Assembly: GCA_963677175.2 (NCBI GenBank)
Contig: CAXXES010000004.1
Span: 1,612,001 to 1,676,000 of the forward strand
Source of the DNA: Sunxiuqinia sp963677175
Lineage (GTDB): Bacteria > Bacteroidota > Bacteroidia > Bacteroidales > Prolixibacteraceae
DNA: 64,000 nucleotides
Direction of reading: 5' to 3'
In this document: piece by piece, positions 35,835 to 44,662 of the stretch
Layout: every line of letters begins with the position of its first letter
Position numbering within the stretch: position 1 is the stretch's first letter
The notes under the pieces: generated by a model
Database searches by the model: none
The model's input: the letters and a program-made list of their open reading frames with translations, nothing else
Told to the model about the DNA's origin: nothing
Translations under genes and position numbers: made by a program

Positions 35835-37244
35835 ATGGCCAAAACGTACAAAACTCCGGGCGTATACATCGAGGAAATCTCCCTGTTGCCTCCGTCCATA
35901 GCAGAGGTTGAAACTGCTATCCCGGCTTTTATCGGCTATACCGAGAAAGCGAAAAAGAACAACCAGTCTTTAACCAGCGTGCCCACCCGCATCACGTCCT
36001 TGCTTGAATACAAGGAGTACTTTGGTGGCGCTCAACCCGAAACGGGTATTGTTGTCAACATTGACGATACCTATGACACATCGGGTAATTTAACCCGCAC
36101 CATTGAAGTGCCTGAGCCAGCTACCAAATCGAGCTTTTTGATGTACTATTCGCTGCAAATGTATTTTGCCAATGGGGGCGGACCGTGTTACATTATTTCG
36201 GTTGGCGACTATTCAGCCACCATCGCTAAAACTGATTTGGGCGCCAACGGCGGATTGGCCGAACTGGCTAAGGAAGATGAACCTACCCTGATTGTTTTTC
36301 CCGACGCGACCGGTGTTTCAACTGTTGCCAACTTCTATGGCCTTTACCAGGATGCATTGACCCAATGCCAGAAGTTGCAGGACCGCTTTACGATTTTGGA
36401 TACCTACAACCAGGCTTCCGGCTTTGCCGATACCTTGCGTTCCAACATCAGTATGGGAACCGAATACCTGAAATATGGCGCGGTTTACTATCCCTGGTTA
36501 AGAACCATTTTGCCCTATGTTTACAATGAGAGTGATGTGAGCATTGCCCATACCGAAACGGATCCTCCGGTCGGTACAACCAGCTACGATGGCGATAAGC
36601 TCAGCGACATTACCGCCGACATGGAACTGTATAACCTGATTAAGGTGCAGTTGGGCAAGTTGAGTGTCACCTTGCCACCATCAGCTGCTGTGGCTGGTAT
36701 TTATGCCCGGGTCGACAGCAACCGCGGGGTGTGGAAAGCTCCTGCCAATGTGGGTGTCCGCGAAGTGATTGGCCCCGACAAAAAAGTGACCAGCGAAGAG
36801 CAGGAAGGGCTGAATGTTCATTCAACCGGAAAGTCAATCAATGTGATTCGCTCCTTCTATGGAAAAGGAACCCTCGTCTGGGGGGCGCGTACCTTAGCCG
36901 GAAACGACAACGAATGGCGCTATGTTCCCGTTCGCCGGTTTTACAACTTCGCCGAAGAGTCCATCAAAAAGGGAACACAGTGGGTGGTTTTCGAACCCAA
37001 CGATGCCAATACCTGGGTACGCGTAAAAGCGATGATCGAGAACTTCCTGACCAAACAATGGCGTGCCGGAGCTTTAGCGGGCGCCAAAGCCGAAGACGCC
37101 TACTTTGTGAAGGTGGGCTTGGGAGAAACCATGACCTCGCTCGATATCCTGGAAGGACGCATGAATATTGAAATTGGGATGGCAGTTGTTCGTCCGGCAG
37201 AATTTATCATCCTCCGGTTCTCTCACAAACTGCAGGAATCCTAA
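35835..37244 (+). CDS. contractile tail sheath protein
   Basis: A 469-residue sheath subunit that forms the outer spring around the tube. The N-terminal KTPGVYIEEISLLPPSIAEV and the C-terminal domain FLTKQWRAGALAGAKAEDAYFVKVGL, LEGRMNIEIGMAVVRPAEFIIL are classical for phage-sheath C-terminal domains. Afp and PVC loci have three sheath paralogues, but only this one exists here, as in simpler systems. The middle insertion (about residues 100-330) is probably the variable outer domain. Confidence 0.95.
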   Translation: MAKTYKTPGVYIEEISLLPPSIAEVETAIPAFIGYTEKAKKNNQSLTSVPTRITSLLEYKEYFGGAQPETGIVVNIDDTYDTSGNLTRTIEVPEPATKSSFLMYYSLQMYFANGGGPCYIISVGDYSATIAKTDLGANGGLAELAKEDEPTLIVFPDATGVSTVANFYGLYQDALTQCQKLQDRFTILDTYNQASGFADTLRSNISMGTEYLKYGAVYYPWLRTILPYVYNESDVSIAHTETDPPVGTTSYDGDKLSDITADMELYNLIKVQLGKLSVTLPPSAAVAGIYARVDSNRGVWKAPANVGVREVIGPDKKVTSEEQEGLNVHSTGKSINVIRSFYGKGTLVWGARTLAGNDNEWRYVPVRRFYNFAEESIKKGTQWVVFEPNDANTWVRVKAMIENFLTKQWRAGALAGAKAEDAYFVKVGLGETMTSLDILEGRMNIEIGMAVVRPAEFIILRFSHKLQES

Positions 37245-37283
37245 CACGAAAACCTTTATTAACTGATTTAAAAACGAAACATT

Positions 37284-37715
37284 ATGGCTGAATATCCAAT
37301 TCCAAAATTTCATTTTCAGGTTGAATGGGCAGGTACCAAACTCGGTTTTTCCGAAGTGTCCGGCCTCGATGTCGAAACGGAAGTAATCGAATACCGCGAT
37401 GGTTCTATGCCGGAGTACAGCAAGCTGAAAATGCCGGGCATGCAGAAGTTTTCCAACATCACCCTCAAGCGGGGCGTTTTTCAGAAAGACAACGAGTTTT
37501 TTGAGTGGTGGAACACCGTGAAACTGAATACCATTGAGCGTCGCGACATCATCATCAGTTTATTGAACGAGGAGCACGCACCGGTACTGACCTGGAAAAT
37601 TAAGAATGCCTGGCCTGTTAAGGTGCAAAGTACCGACCTGAAATCAGACGGAAATGAAGTCGCCATTGAAACGCTCGAACTGGCGCACGAAGGTCTGTCA
37701 ATGGAAATGAGCTAA
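37284..37715 (+). CDS. inner tube protein, gp19-like (Pvc1/Afp1 type)
   Basis: A 143-residue Hcp/gp19-family tube subunit that stacks as hexamers inside the sheath. Motifs YPIPKFHFQVEWAGTKLGF, EVSGLDVETEVIEYRDGS, LKRGVFQKDNEFFEWW and the C-terminal VAIETLELAHEGLSME fit the family. It is the first of two adjacent tube paralogues. Confidence 0.95.
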   Translation: MAEYPIPKFHFQVEWAGTKLGFSEVSGLDVETEVIEYRDGSMPEYSKLKMPGMQKFSNITLKRGVFQKDNEFFEWWNTVKLNTIERRDIIISLLNEEHAPVLTWKIKNAWPVKVQSTDLKSDGNEVAIETLELAHEGLSMEMS

Positions 37716-37727
37716 ACCACAACGAAC

Positions 37728-38174
37728 ATGGACTTTACCTATCCACCTGTTGGATTTCATTTCTCTGTTGTTTTCGAGCTGCTGCCACAATTTCCCAGCG
37801 ACTTTCGCTTCCAGGAAGTGGAAGGCTTGTCGGTGGATGTGGAAACGGAAGAATTCAAGGAGGGAGGTGAAAACCGGTTCACACACCAGCTTCCTACTCG
37901 CACGAAGTATCAAAACATCGTGTTGAAGCGGGGCATGTTTACCGGTTCCGGAATTTTACTGTGGTGCCGTAATGCCATTGAGAGTTTCAACTTTCAACCC
38001 ACCAACCTGACCATTGCCTTGCTCAATGCGGATCATGTTCCGGTGGCCGCCTGGTATGTGGTAAACGCTTACCCCGTGTCGTGGTCGGTTTCCGGCTTCA
38101 ATGCTTCGGAAAGTAAAGTGGTGGTCGAATCCATCAAGTTGCAGTATAACTATTTCAAAATCCTCAAAATCTAG
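37728..38174 (+). CDS. second tube/tube-initiator protein, gp19-like (Pvc5/Afp5 type)
   Basis: A 148-residue gp19-family paralogue of the preceding gene (YPPVGFHFSVVFE, EVEGLSVDVETEEFKEGGEN, LKRGMFTGSGILLWC, KVVVESIKLQYNYFKI). In PVC and Afp a divergent tube protein of this kind forms the first ring on the baseplate spike. The weaker similarity to the first tube supports a specialised role. Confidence 0.88.
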   Translation: MDFTYPPVGFHFSVVFELLPQFPSDFRFQEVEGLSVDVETEEFKEGGENRFTHQLPTRTKYQNIVLKRGMFTGSGILLWCRNAIESFNFQPTNLTIALLNADHVPVAAWYVVNAYPVSWSVSGFNASESKVVVESIKLQYNYFKILKI

Positions 38175-38179
38175 CGCTT

Positions 38180-38344
38180 ATGCCGGTTATTGTACGAGAA
38201 ATTGTAGTCAGGGCAAACGTGTCGGAAAACCCGCGCGACGAAGCCGGCGCATCTCCCCTGCGTGACCAAAACTCACGGGAGGAGCTGATTAAGGAGTGTG
38301 TGGAGCAGGTCATGGAAATTCTGAAACAAAAAACGGAGCGATAA
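38180..38344 (+). CDS. 54-residue DUF5908-like protein
   Basis: A tiny gene of 55 codons, starting at the ATG at 38180 and stopping at 38344, which ends one base before the next start codon. The protein begins MPVIVREIVVRANV, has a Pro-Arg-rich middle (ENPRDEAGASPLRDQNSREE) and ends in a charged helix (ECVEQVMEILKQKTER). This layout matches the DUF5908 family found in contractile injection loci of Bacteroidota, whose role is not known to me. Tight packing and the operon context make it a real gene. Confidence 0.8.
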   Translation: MPVIVREIVVRANVSENPRDEAGASPLRDQNSREELIKECVEQVMEILKQKTER

Positions 38345-38345
38345 A

Positions 38346-39083
38346 ATGGAGCTATTTACCGGCCTTGAAGGAAAACTGACCAAGATGAAAATCAACGTCT
38401 GCGAAAGCACCGAACCGTTTAACCCGCGTTCGGGCGATGATTTTGAGTATGAAGTATTGGTCAATCCCGAACAGATACAACAGAAGTTTAGTACGGTGTT
38501 CGATGAGTCGCAAGCTGATGGTACGACCGGAGCTGATGTTCGTTTCCGGGTGCAAAAGCCGCAGAATTTCGAAACGGACCTGCTGTTCGACGGAACAGGC
38601 GTTTTGGCGAACAGTCCACTTCCGGGCGCCAATATTTTGGGTTTAAAAACAAGCGAAACAGTGGATGATCAGCTTGCCCGGTTTAAAAACATTGTGTTTA
38701 AGTACAATGGCGATACGCATGCTCCCAACTTGCTTCAAATTCAGTGGGGAAGCTTTTTGTTTCGGGGAAAGCTGAAGGATCTGACCATCACCTATTCCTT
38801 ATTTAAACCCGATGGTACGCCGCTTCGAGCCAAAGCCAAGTGTTTGTTTGTTGAGTCAATGGCTGACTCCTTGCGGGCAGCACGTGAACGATCGGAATCG
38901 CCAGACTTGACCCATGTGCGGATTATAAAGGATCAGGAAAATTTGCCTTTGATGGCGCACCGGATTTACAACGATCCGGGTTATTACCGAGAAGTGGCCA
39001 AAGCGAATAAGCTACGCAGCTTGCGGCAGATTCCGGTGGGCACGCGAATTCATTTTCCGCCAATTGATAAAACCAAACGATGA
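38346..39083 (+). CDS. LysM baseplate/tube-adaptor protein (Pvc7/Afp7-like)
   Basis: A 245-residue protein with the CIS-tube N-terminal domain (VLVNPEQIQQKFSTVFDESQ, DRFKN-like and FLFRGKLKDLTITYSLF regions) and a C-terminal LysM domain (LMAHRIYNDPGYYREVAKAN, then IPVGTRIHFPPI). It is the equivalent of Pvc7/Afp7, which clamps the spike to the tube. Its final bases overlap the ATG of the spike gene (ATGA). Confidence 0.88.
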   Translation: MELFTGLEGKLTKMKINVCESTEPFNPRSGDDFEYEVLVNPEQIQQKFSTVFDESQADGTTGADVRFRVQKPQNFETDLLFDGTGVLANSPLPGANILGLKTSETVDDQLARFKNIVFKYNGDTHAPNLLQIQWGSFLFRGKLKDLTITYSLFKPDGTPLRAKAKCLFVESMADSLRAARERSESPDLTHVRIIKDQENLPLMAHRIYNDPGYYREVAKANKLRSLRQIPVGTRIHFPPIDKTKR

Positions 39084-40834
39084 GTAGCGAGCGCAACATA
39101 CCCATTTCTTCTCCTTCAGAAGTGGTGACCATCACACTTTTGATCAATGGTGAGTCCATTCCCGATACTGTTGGGATCATGGGAATCCAAATTGTTAAGG
39201 AAGTGAACCGGATTGCTTTCGCCAAAGTAAATATTCGCGATGGTTCGGCGTCTGACGAGGACTTTGAAATCAGCAGCGGCGCCTTGTTCCTGCCCGGCAA
39301 CGAGCTGGAAATCCAGGTGGGCTACAATTCCGAAGAACAAAGCTTGTTTAAAGGGGTGATTACCAAACATGCCCTGAAAACCCGTCGAAATAATTCGTCG
39401 CTTTTGATGATTGAATGTCGCGATAAAGCCTATAAAATGACTTTGAACCGGAACAGCCGGTACTTTCACGACCAGAGGGACAGCGATGTTTGTGAGCAGT
39501 TGGCCGGAGAAAACGGGTTGGAGCCGGATGAAATCGAAGCCTCAGACTTTACCAACGCTCGTTTGGTTCAAATGCACGCAACGGATTGGGATTTTTTGCT
39601 GAGCCGTGCCGATGCCTGTAACAAGTTGATTTTAGCAGACGATGGCAAACTTAGCTTTAAAGCACCTGATTTAAGCGCCGCGCCGGTTTTGAGTTTAACC
39701 TACGGAACGAATATACTGGAGTTTGAAGCCGAAATTGATGGCCGCAGTCAGTATGCCGAAGTGAATGGCCAATCGTGGGACAACACCAGCCTGGAAGTGC
39801 TGGAGCTGGATTCGGCCGATGATGGCAGCACCGAATCGGGCAACCTGAGCAGTTCGGATTTAGCAGAAACAACAGGCGTGGCGAAATTTCATCTCAAACA
39901 TGGCGGACAGTTAAAGTCAGATGAATTGCAATCCTGGATTGATGGCAGGAAGTTGAAAAGCAAGCTTTCAAAAATCAAGGGACGTTTGAGCTTTCAAGGT
40001 TTTCCGGATGTGAAACCGGGACATTTGATTGAGCTTATTGGCTTGGGCGATCGTTTCAACGGGAATGTCTTTGTGTCGTCGGTGAACCACGAAATTTCGC
40101 GCGGTGGTTGGACCTCACACGTTCAGTTTGGCTTGGATGAAAACTGGTTGGGCCATCACCTGAAGGATGCGATGGATCGACCGGCTTCAGGTGTTTTGCC
40201 GGGAGTCAATGGTTTGCAAATCGGCATCGTTTCGGCTTTGGAAGGCGATCCGGATGGTGAATTTCGCATCCAGGTAAAATTACCGCTGGTTTCCAGCCAG
40301 GACGAAGGAATCTGGACACGAATTGCCACCCTGGACGCCGGCAATAACCGCGGCAGTTTCTTCAGGCCCGAAATTGGAGATGAAGTCATTGTTGGCTTTT
40401 TGAACGATGACCCGCGCGACGCGGTGGTACTGGGCATGCTAAACAGCAGCTCGAAGCCCGCCGCTTTTGAGGCTAAGGACGACAACCATGAAAAAGGCTA
40501 CGCCAGCCGCGACGGACTAAAGCTTGTTTTCAACGATCAGGAGAAAAGCGTTACAATTAGCACACCTGGAGGAAAACAACTGCAATTGAGCGAAGACTCA
40601 GGCGATATTTTGCTTGAAGATGAAAATGGAAACAGCATCACTATGAACAGTTCCGGCATTACCCTGGAAGCCGCCGCCGATTTGATCCTGAAAGCCGGAG
40701 GCAACCTCACGTTTGAAGGAACGAATGTGGAGATGAAAGCTTCGGCGAATATGACTGTGGAAGGATCTGGAATGACCGAACTTAAGTCGTCGGGGGTGCT
40801 TAAAGTGGAAGGTTCATTGGTGCAAATTAACTAA
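39080..40834 (+). CDS. VgrG-like spike protein (Pvc8/Afp8)
   Basis: The 584-residue central spike of the baseplate. Residues 1-340 resemble gpD/gp27 (LINGESIPDTVGIMGIQIVK, then HATDWDFLLSRADACNK), the middle is an OB-fold (GIVSALEGDPDGEFRIQVKL, GNNRGSFFRPEIGDEVIVGF) and the end, after about residue 460, is a beta-helix-like needle of short repeats (LQLSEDSGDILLEDENGNSI and LKSSGVLKVEGSLVQIN). No extra effector domain follows. The next gene is the matching PAAR tip. Confidence 0.95.
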   Translation: MSSERNIPISSPSEVVTITLLINGESIPDTVGIMGIQIVKEVNRIAFAKVNIRDGSASDEDFEISSGALFLPGNELEIQVGYNSEEQSLFKGVITKHALKTRRNNSSLLMIECRDKAYKMTLNRNSRYFHDQRDSDVCEQLAGENGLEPDEIEASDFTNARLVQMHATDWDFLLSRADACNKLILADDGKLSFKAPDLSAAPVLSLTYGTNILEFEAEIDGRSQYAEVNGQSWDNTSLEVLELDSADDGSTESGNLSSSDLAETTGVAKFHLKHGGQLKSDELQSWIDGRKLKSKLSKIKGRLSFQGFPDVKPGHLIELIGLGDRFNGNVFVSSVNHEISRGGWTSHVQFGLDENWLGHHLKDAMDRPASGVLPGVNGLQIGIVSALEGDPDGEFRIQVKLPLVSSQDEGIWTRIATLDAGNNRGSFFRPEIGDEVIVGFLNDDPRDAVVLGMLNSSSKPAAFEAKDDNHEKGYASRDGLKLVFNDQEKSVTISTPGGKQLQLSEDSGDILLEDENGNSITMNSSGITLEAAADLILKAGGNLTFEGTNVEMKASANMTVEGSGMTELKSSGVLKVEGSLVQIN

Positions 40835-40845
40835 AAACGAAAACG

Positions 40846-41136
40846 ATGCCACCAGCAGCAAGAGTAGGAGATATGCATGTTTGTCCGATGGTAAACGGAA
40901 CAGTCCCACATGTTGGCGGACCGGTCTTGCCACCAGGATGTCCGACAGTATTAATTGGTGGCATGCCGGCCGCACGCGTGGGCGATTTACTGACTTGTAC
41001 CGGCCCGCCCGATACCATTGTTGCAGGCTCAGGCACTGTGTTGATCGGTGGTATGCCTGCTGCCCGAATGGGCGATTCAACAGCACACGGCGGAACAATC
41101 ATTATTGGCTCCCCTACAGTGATTATCGGAGGTTAA
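40846..41136 (+). CDS. PAAR-domain spike tip protein (Pvc10/Afp10)
   Basis: A 96-residue PAAR protein that caps the spike as a sharp metal-binding cone. It is a chain of glycine-rich repeats (VLIGGMPAARVGDLLTC, VLIGGMPAARMGDSTAHGG, IIIGSPTVIIGG) with His and Cys that could bind a metal. No C-terminal toxin extension is present, so effectors must use other routes. Confidence 0.95.
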   Translation: MPPAARVGDMHVCPMVNGTVPHVGGPVLPPGCPTVLIGGMPAARVGDLLTCTGPPDTIVAGSGTVLIGGMPAARMGDSTAHGGTIIIGSPTVIIGG

Positions 41137-41169
41137 TCATCAAGTATCGAGTATCAAGCATTTTGCATC

Positions 41170-41595
41170 ATGGAAAACAACGAACGATATACGTCATTTT
41201 TAGGAACCGGCTGGAGTTTTCCACCCACGTTTTCGAAAAAAGCAGGGCAAGTCAACATGTCGTCCGACGAAAAAGACATTGAAGAAAGCCTTGAGATTTT
41301 ATTGTCTACCCGGCTGGGTGAACGGATCATGCATCCCGATTATGGTTGTGATTTGACGGATATGATTTTTGAGCCGCTAAGTATTTCGGTGAAAACCTAC
41401 ATTTCCAACCTGGTCGAAACCGCCATTTTATACCATGAGCCGCGAATTCTGCTGCATAAAATCGATTTGTATAACGATGGTGAAAATCAGGGGTTGGTGA
41501 ATATTTTGCTTGAGTATACGATCAGTTCGACCAACTCAAGAAAGAACTATGTCTATCCATTTTATATCAATGAAGGCACAAATGTGAAGAAATGA
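41170..41595 (+). CDS. gp25-like baseplate wedge protein (Pvc9/Afp9)
   Basis: A 141-residue GPW/gp25-family protein that links the baseplate to the sheath. The core is EESLEILLSTRLGERIMHPDYGCDLTDMIFEP split by standard gp25 residues, followed by a variable C-terminus. The stop overlaps the start of the next gene by 4 bp. Confidence 0.9.
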   Translation: MENNERYTSFLGTGWSFPPTFSKKAGQVNMSSDEKDIEESLEILLSTRLGERIMHPDYGCDLTDMIFEPLSISVKTYISNLVETAILYHEPRILLHKIDLYNDGENQGLVNILLEYTISSTNSRKNYVYPFYINEGTNVKK

Positions 41596-44500
41596 GAGAA
41601 TGTAACGATCCCATACCAATTCTTGTCCGCGATGGAACCAGCCAGAATGCGCGCTATCCAAACGATTTGGATCCCGCTTCAGTACAAATTGACGGCCGTT
41701 CGGAAAGCGACTTGATTGACTATGCATACAAATTTGCGGGGCTGCTCAATTTTTATGATCTGGAAAACCAGGTCGATGGCGACTGGCAGGCTTTCTTTCA
41801 GCAATTAAAAGATCATCCTGTTGCGGCTCTAACCGGAGACCTGTCGCCCCAGGCCAGTTTGTTCCTGTCTTTTCTTCGCTTATTCAAAAAACAACAGGAC
41901 CAGCTGAATGGCCTGACGAAAAAGCACCTGGATACGTTTTTTTGCGATGTCCTTCGGATTCAGCTTAAAGGCCCTGTTGCCGACCAAGTGCATGTATTGT
42001 TTGAGCTGGCCAAAAATGTGGAGCCAGCTTTGCTTCAGTCCGGAACCACCTTGAAGGCTGGTAAAGATGAAGCGGGGCAGGAGTTAGTTTATGCATTGAA
42101 TGAGGATATCATTATAAATCATGGTACAGTTGAAGCCATCAAATCTGTTTTGGCAGATCCGGCGAACAACCAGTTGGTGCATGTCGGCGAAGCTGCCAAC
42201 ACCCTGGACGGACTGGAGGAGGAATTGCCTGACGATGATGCAAAGTGGCCGGCATTCGGGAAAACCAGCTTTGCCAAAGCCGATGTTGGCTTTGCGCTGT
42301 CCAGCCCTGTTTTATGGCTTCAGGAAGGAACACGAAAGATCACCATCACCCTGACTTTGCATGCCGATGATGATTTTGATATACCTGCTTCTGTTCGTAA
42401 TCAAGCTTTTAAAATTTATTTGAGTGGTGAGGAGGAATGGTTGGGACCATACCATTCAAGCCCTTCCCTGAGAAAAGTATCCGGACGCTTTCAAATGCAG
42501 CTGATCCTGGACCTTCCAGCCTCGGAAAAGCCGGTTGCCTATTATAACAGCGCGGTCCTGGATGGTAATTTTCACTCAATCTTCCCAATGATGAAGGTTG
42601 TTCCGGATACTTCTTCTTCCGCTTACCTCAATGCCTTTTTGCAAGGGGTCTCTCTTGAAAGTGCCAAAATTGATGTGGAGGTTTCGGAGATCGAATCACT
42701 GACCCTTCAAAATGATCAGGGCACCTTAGACCCGGCCAAGTCCTTTCTTCCCTTTGGTTCGGAGCCTGTGCGCGGTTCATCGTTCGATCTGGGGTATGAA
42801 GAGGCTTTCACCAAAAAATTGAATGAGTTCAAGATTCATGTTGATTGGATGGATGTGCCGTCATCGAACCTTCGGAGCTATTACAGTGGCTATTCGCTGT
42901 CGAACAACCAGTTTAAGGCCAGCCTGAGTTATCGTAACAAAAACGACCAGATCAGCACGAAAACGATTAACCTGTTCAATACATCGAATAACCAAAGCCA
43001 GGCAAGCTACACAGTTTCCGAAAATCCGCTGCTGGTTTCGCTCATTCCGCAGGTTTTGATCAATGCCCAGTTCAATTTGTCTGCCGGATCGAAGAGCTTC
43101 AATCTCATTCAGAAGAAATACAATTTGTTTCCGGGAAATAAACTGGAGAGATTTAAGCTTCCCAGGTTGCCTGTTCAAACCGGAACACCCAAAAATGGGT
43201 TTGTCAAATTTGAATTACTCGATGATTTTCTGCATCGCGATTACCGGCAAAAATACGTGAAAGCTACCGTTGAATACGTTGAAGGATCACTTGTTTTGCC
43301 CAAGGAGCCTTATCAGCCCAAAATAAAAAGCATCTCGCTCGATTACCGGGCATCTTCGTCAACCGTTAATTTTAGTCAGACCAGCGAAACGGCTTATCAT
43401 GAAAAAGATGTGGAGTTTTTTCACTTGGGCGCTTTTGGTCAACGCGAAGTGCATGGCTATTTGTTGTCGAAGGCAGATTGGCTGTCAGCAAATGAAGTTA
43501 CCCTGATGGCGGACTATTCGCAGCAAGGCGAGCTCTTGATTGGTTTGAAAAATATCACGAAAGGACAGATCCTAAACTTGCTGATACAGGTGGCCGAAGG
43601 GAGCGCCAATCCCCAAAAGGAAAAGGAACCGGTCAACTGGTCCATTCTGGTGCATGACTATTGGATGGAACTCCGGTCAGACGAATTGCTTGCCGATGCG
43701 ACCAACGGATTGCTGAAAAGCGGGATTGTGAAAATCAATTTGCCGACGGAAACCGGAGCCACACACAACTGGATGCCGGAAGGATTGGTTTGGTTACGGG
43801 CTTCGGTAAAGGCTAATCCCGATGCGGTTTGCCAGCTAACAGGGATTCACACCCAGGCTGGCCAGGCTTCACTGGTTGATGCAGAAAAGCATCCGGAGCA
43901 TTTGCGAACGCATTTGAAAGCCGAAACGATCAGCAAATTGCTGAAGCCAAACGGAGCCGTTAAAAAAGTAAAACAACCGTATGCCAGCTTTGGCGGTCGG
44001 TCGGAAGAGGAATCCAAGGCTTATTACACCCGTGTAAGTGAGCGCTTACGTCATAAAAACCGCGCCATCACCTTGTGGGATTATGAGCGCTTGGTGTTGC
44101 AGGAGTTTCCGGATATAAGCAAGGTCAAATGCCTGAACCATACCTGCGAAACATTAAGCCGGGCGCCGGGCCATGTGAATTTGATTGTCGTTCCCGACTT
44201 GCAAAACAGGAACGCGGTCAATGTCCTTCAACCGCGGGTGAGTAAAGCGGTACTGGAAGATGTCCGGTCGTTTATTGAGCAACTGGCTCCCTCGCTAATC
44301 AAGATTCATGTAAATAACCCGCTTTACGAAGAAGTTCAACTAGAGTTTGAAGTAAAGTTCCGAACGAGCTATGAGTTTGGATATTATCACAAAGAATTGA
44401 ATCGTGAGCTGATTGAATTTTTATCGCCCTGGTCAACAGGAAGCCAGAGCGAAATTCATTTTGGCGGGCGAATTGAAAAGTCGGTTTTGCTCAAGTTTGT

Positions 44501-44657
44501 TGAAACCCGAAACTACGTTGATTTCGTGTCACATTTCAAGATGGTTCATCTGGTTTCGGACAAACAGCCGCTTGATGTTGAGTGGGCCGTCGCAACAAAT
44601 TCGCGCGCCATTTTGGTTTCGCACAGTAAGCATATCATTCATAACTATAATAGCTAA
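41592..44657 (+). CDS. large baseplate J-like protein (Pvc11/Afp11-like)
   Basis: A 1021-residue baseplate component. The conserved J/gp47-like part is in the C-terminal third (GGRSEEESKAYYTRVSERLR, KNRAITLWDYERLVLQEFPD, VNLIVVPDLQ, LYEEVQLEFEVKF). The large N-terminal region starts with a helical segment (NDLDPASVQIDGRSESDLID) that matches the layout of the injection-system members and holds long beta-rich stretches. It is expected to form the wedge ring with the following protein. Confidence 0.85.
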   Translation: MRECNDPIPILVRDGTSQNARYPNDLDPASVQIDGRSESDLIDYAYKFAGLLNFYDLENQVDGDWQAFFQQLKDHPVAALTGDLSPQASLFLSFLRLFKKQQDQLNGLTKKHLDTFFCDVLRIQLKGPVADQVHVLFELAKNVEPALLQSGTTLKAGKDEAGQELVYALNEDIIINHGTVEAIKSVLADPANNQLVHVGEAANTLDGLEEELPDDDAKWPAFGKTSFAKADVGFALSSPVLWLQEGTRKITITLTLHADDDFDIPASVRNQAFKIYLSGEEEWLGPYHSSPSLRKVSGRFQMQLILDLPASEKPVAYYNSAVLDGNFHSIFPMMKVVPDTSSSAYLNAFLQGVSLESAKIDVEVSEIESLTLQNDQGTLDPAKSFLPFGSEPVRGSSFDLGYEEAFTKKLNEFKIHVDWMDVPSSNLRSYYSGYSLSNNQFKASLSYRNKNDQISTKTINLFNTSNNQSQASYTVSENPLLVSLIPQVLINAQFNLSAGSKSFNLIQKKYNLFPGNKLERFKLPRLPVQTGTPKNGFVKFELLDDFLHRDYRQKYVKATVEYVEGSLVLPKEPYQPKIKSISLDYRASSSTVNFSQTSETAYHEKDVEFFHLGAFGQREVHGYLLSKADWLSANEVTLMADYSQQGELLIGLKNITKGQILNLLIQVAEGSANPQKEKEPVNWSILVHDYWMELRSDELLADATNGLLKSGIVKINLPTETGATHNWMPEGLVWLRASVKANPDAVCQLTGIHTQAGQASLVDAEKHPEHLRTHLKAETISKLLKPNGAVKKVKQPYASFGGRSEEESKAYYTRVSERLRHKNRAITLWDYERLVLQEFPDISKVKCLNHTCETLSRAPGHVNLIVVPDLQNRNAVNVLQPRVSKAVLEDVRSFIEQLAPSLIKIHVNNPLYEEVQLEFEVKFRTSYEFGYYHKELNRELIEFLSPWSTGSQSEIHFGGRIEKSVLLKFVETRNYVDFVSHFKMVHLVSDKQPLDVEWAVATNSRAILVSHSKHIIHNYNS

Positions 44658-44662
44658 CGTCT

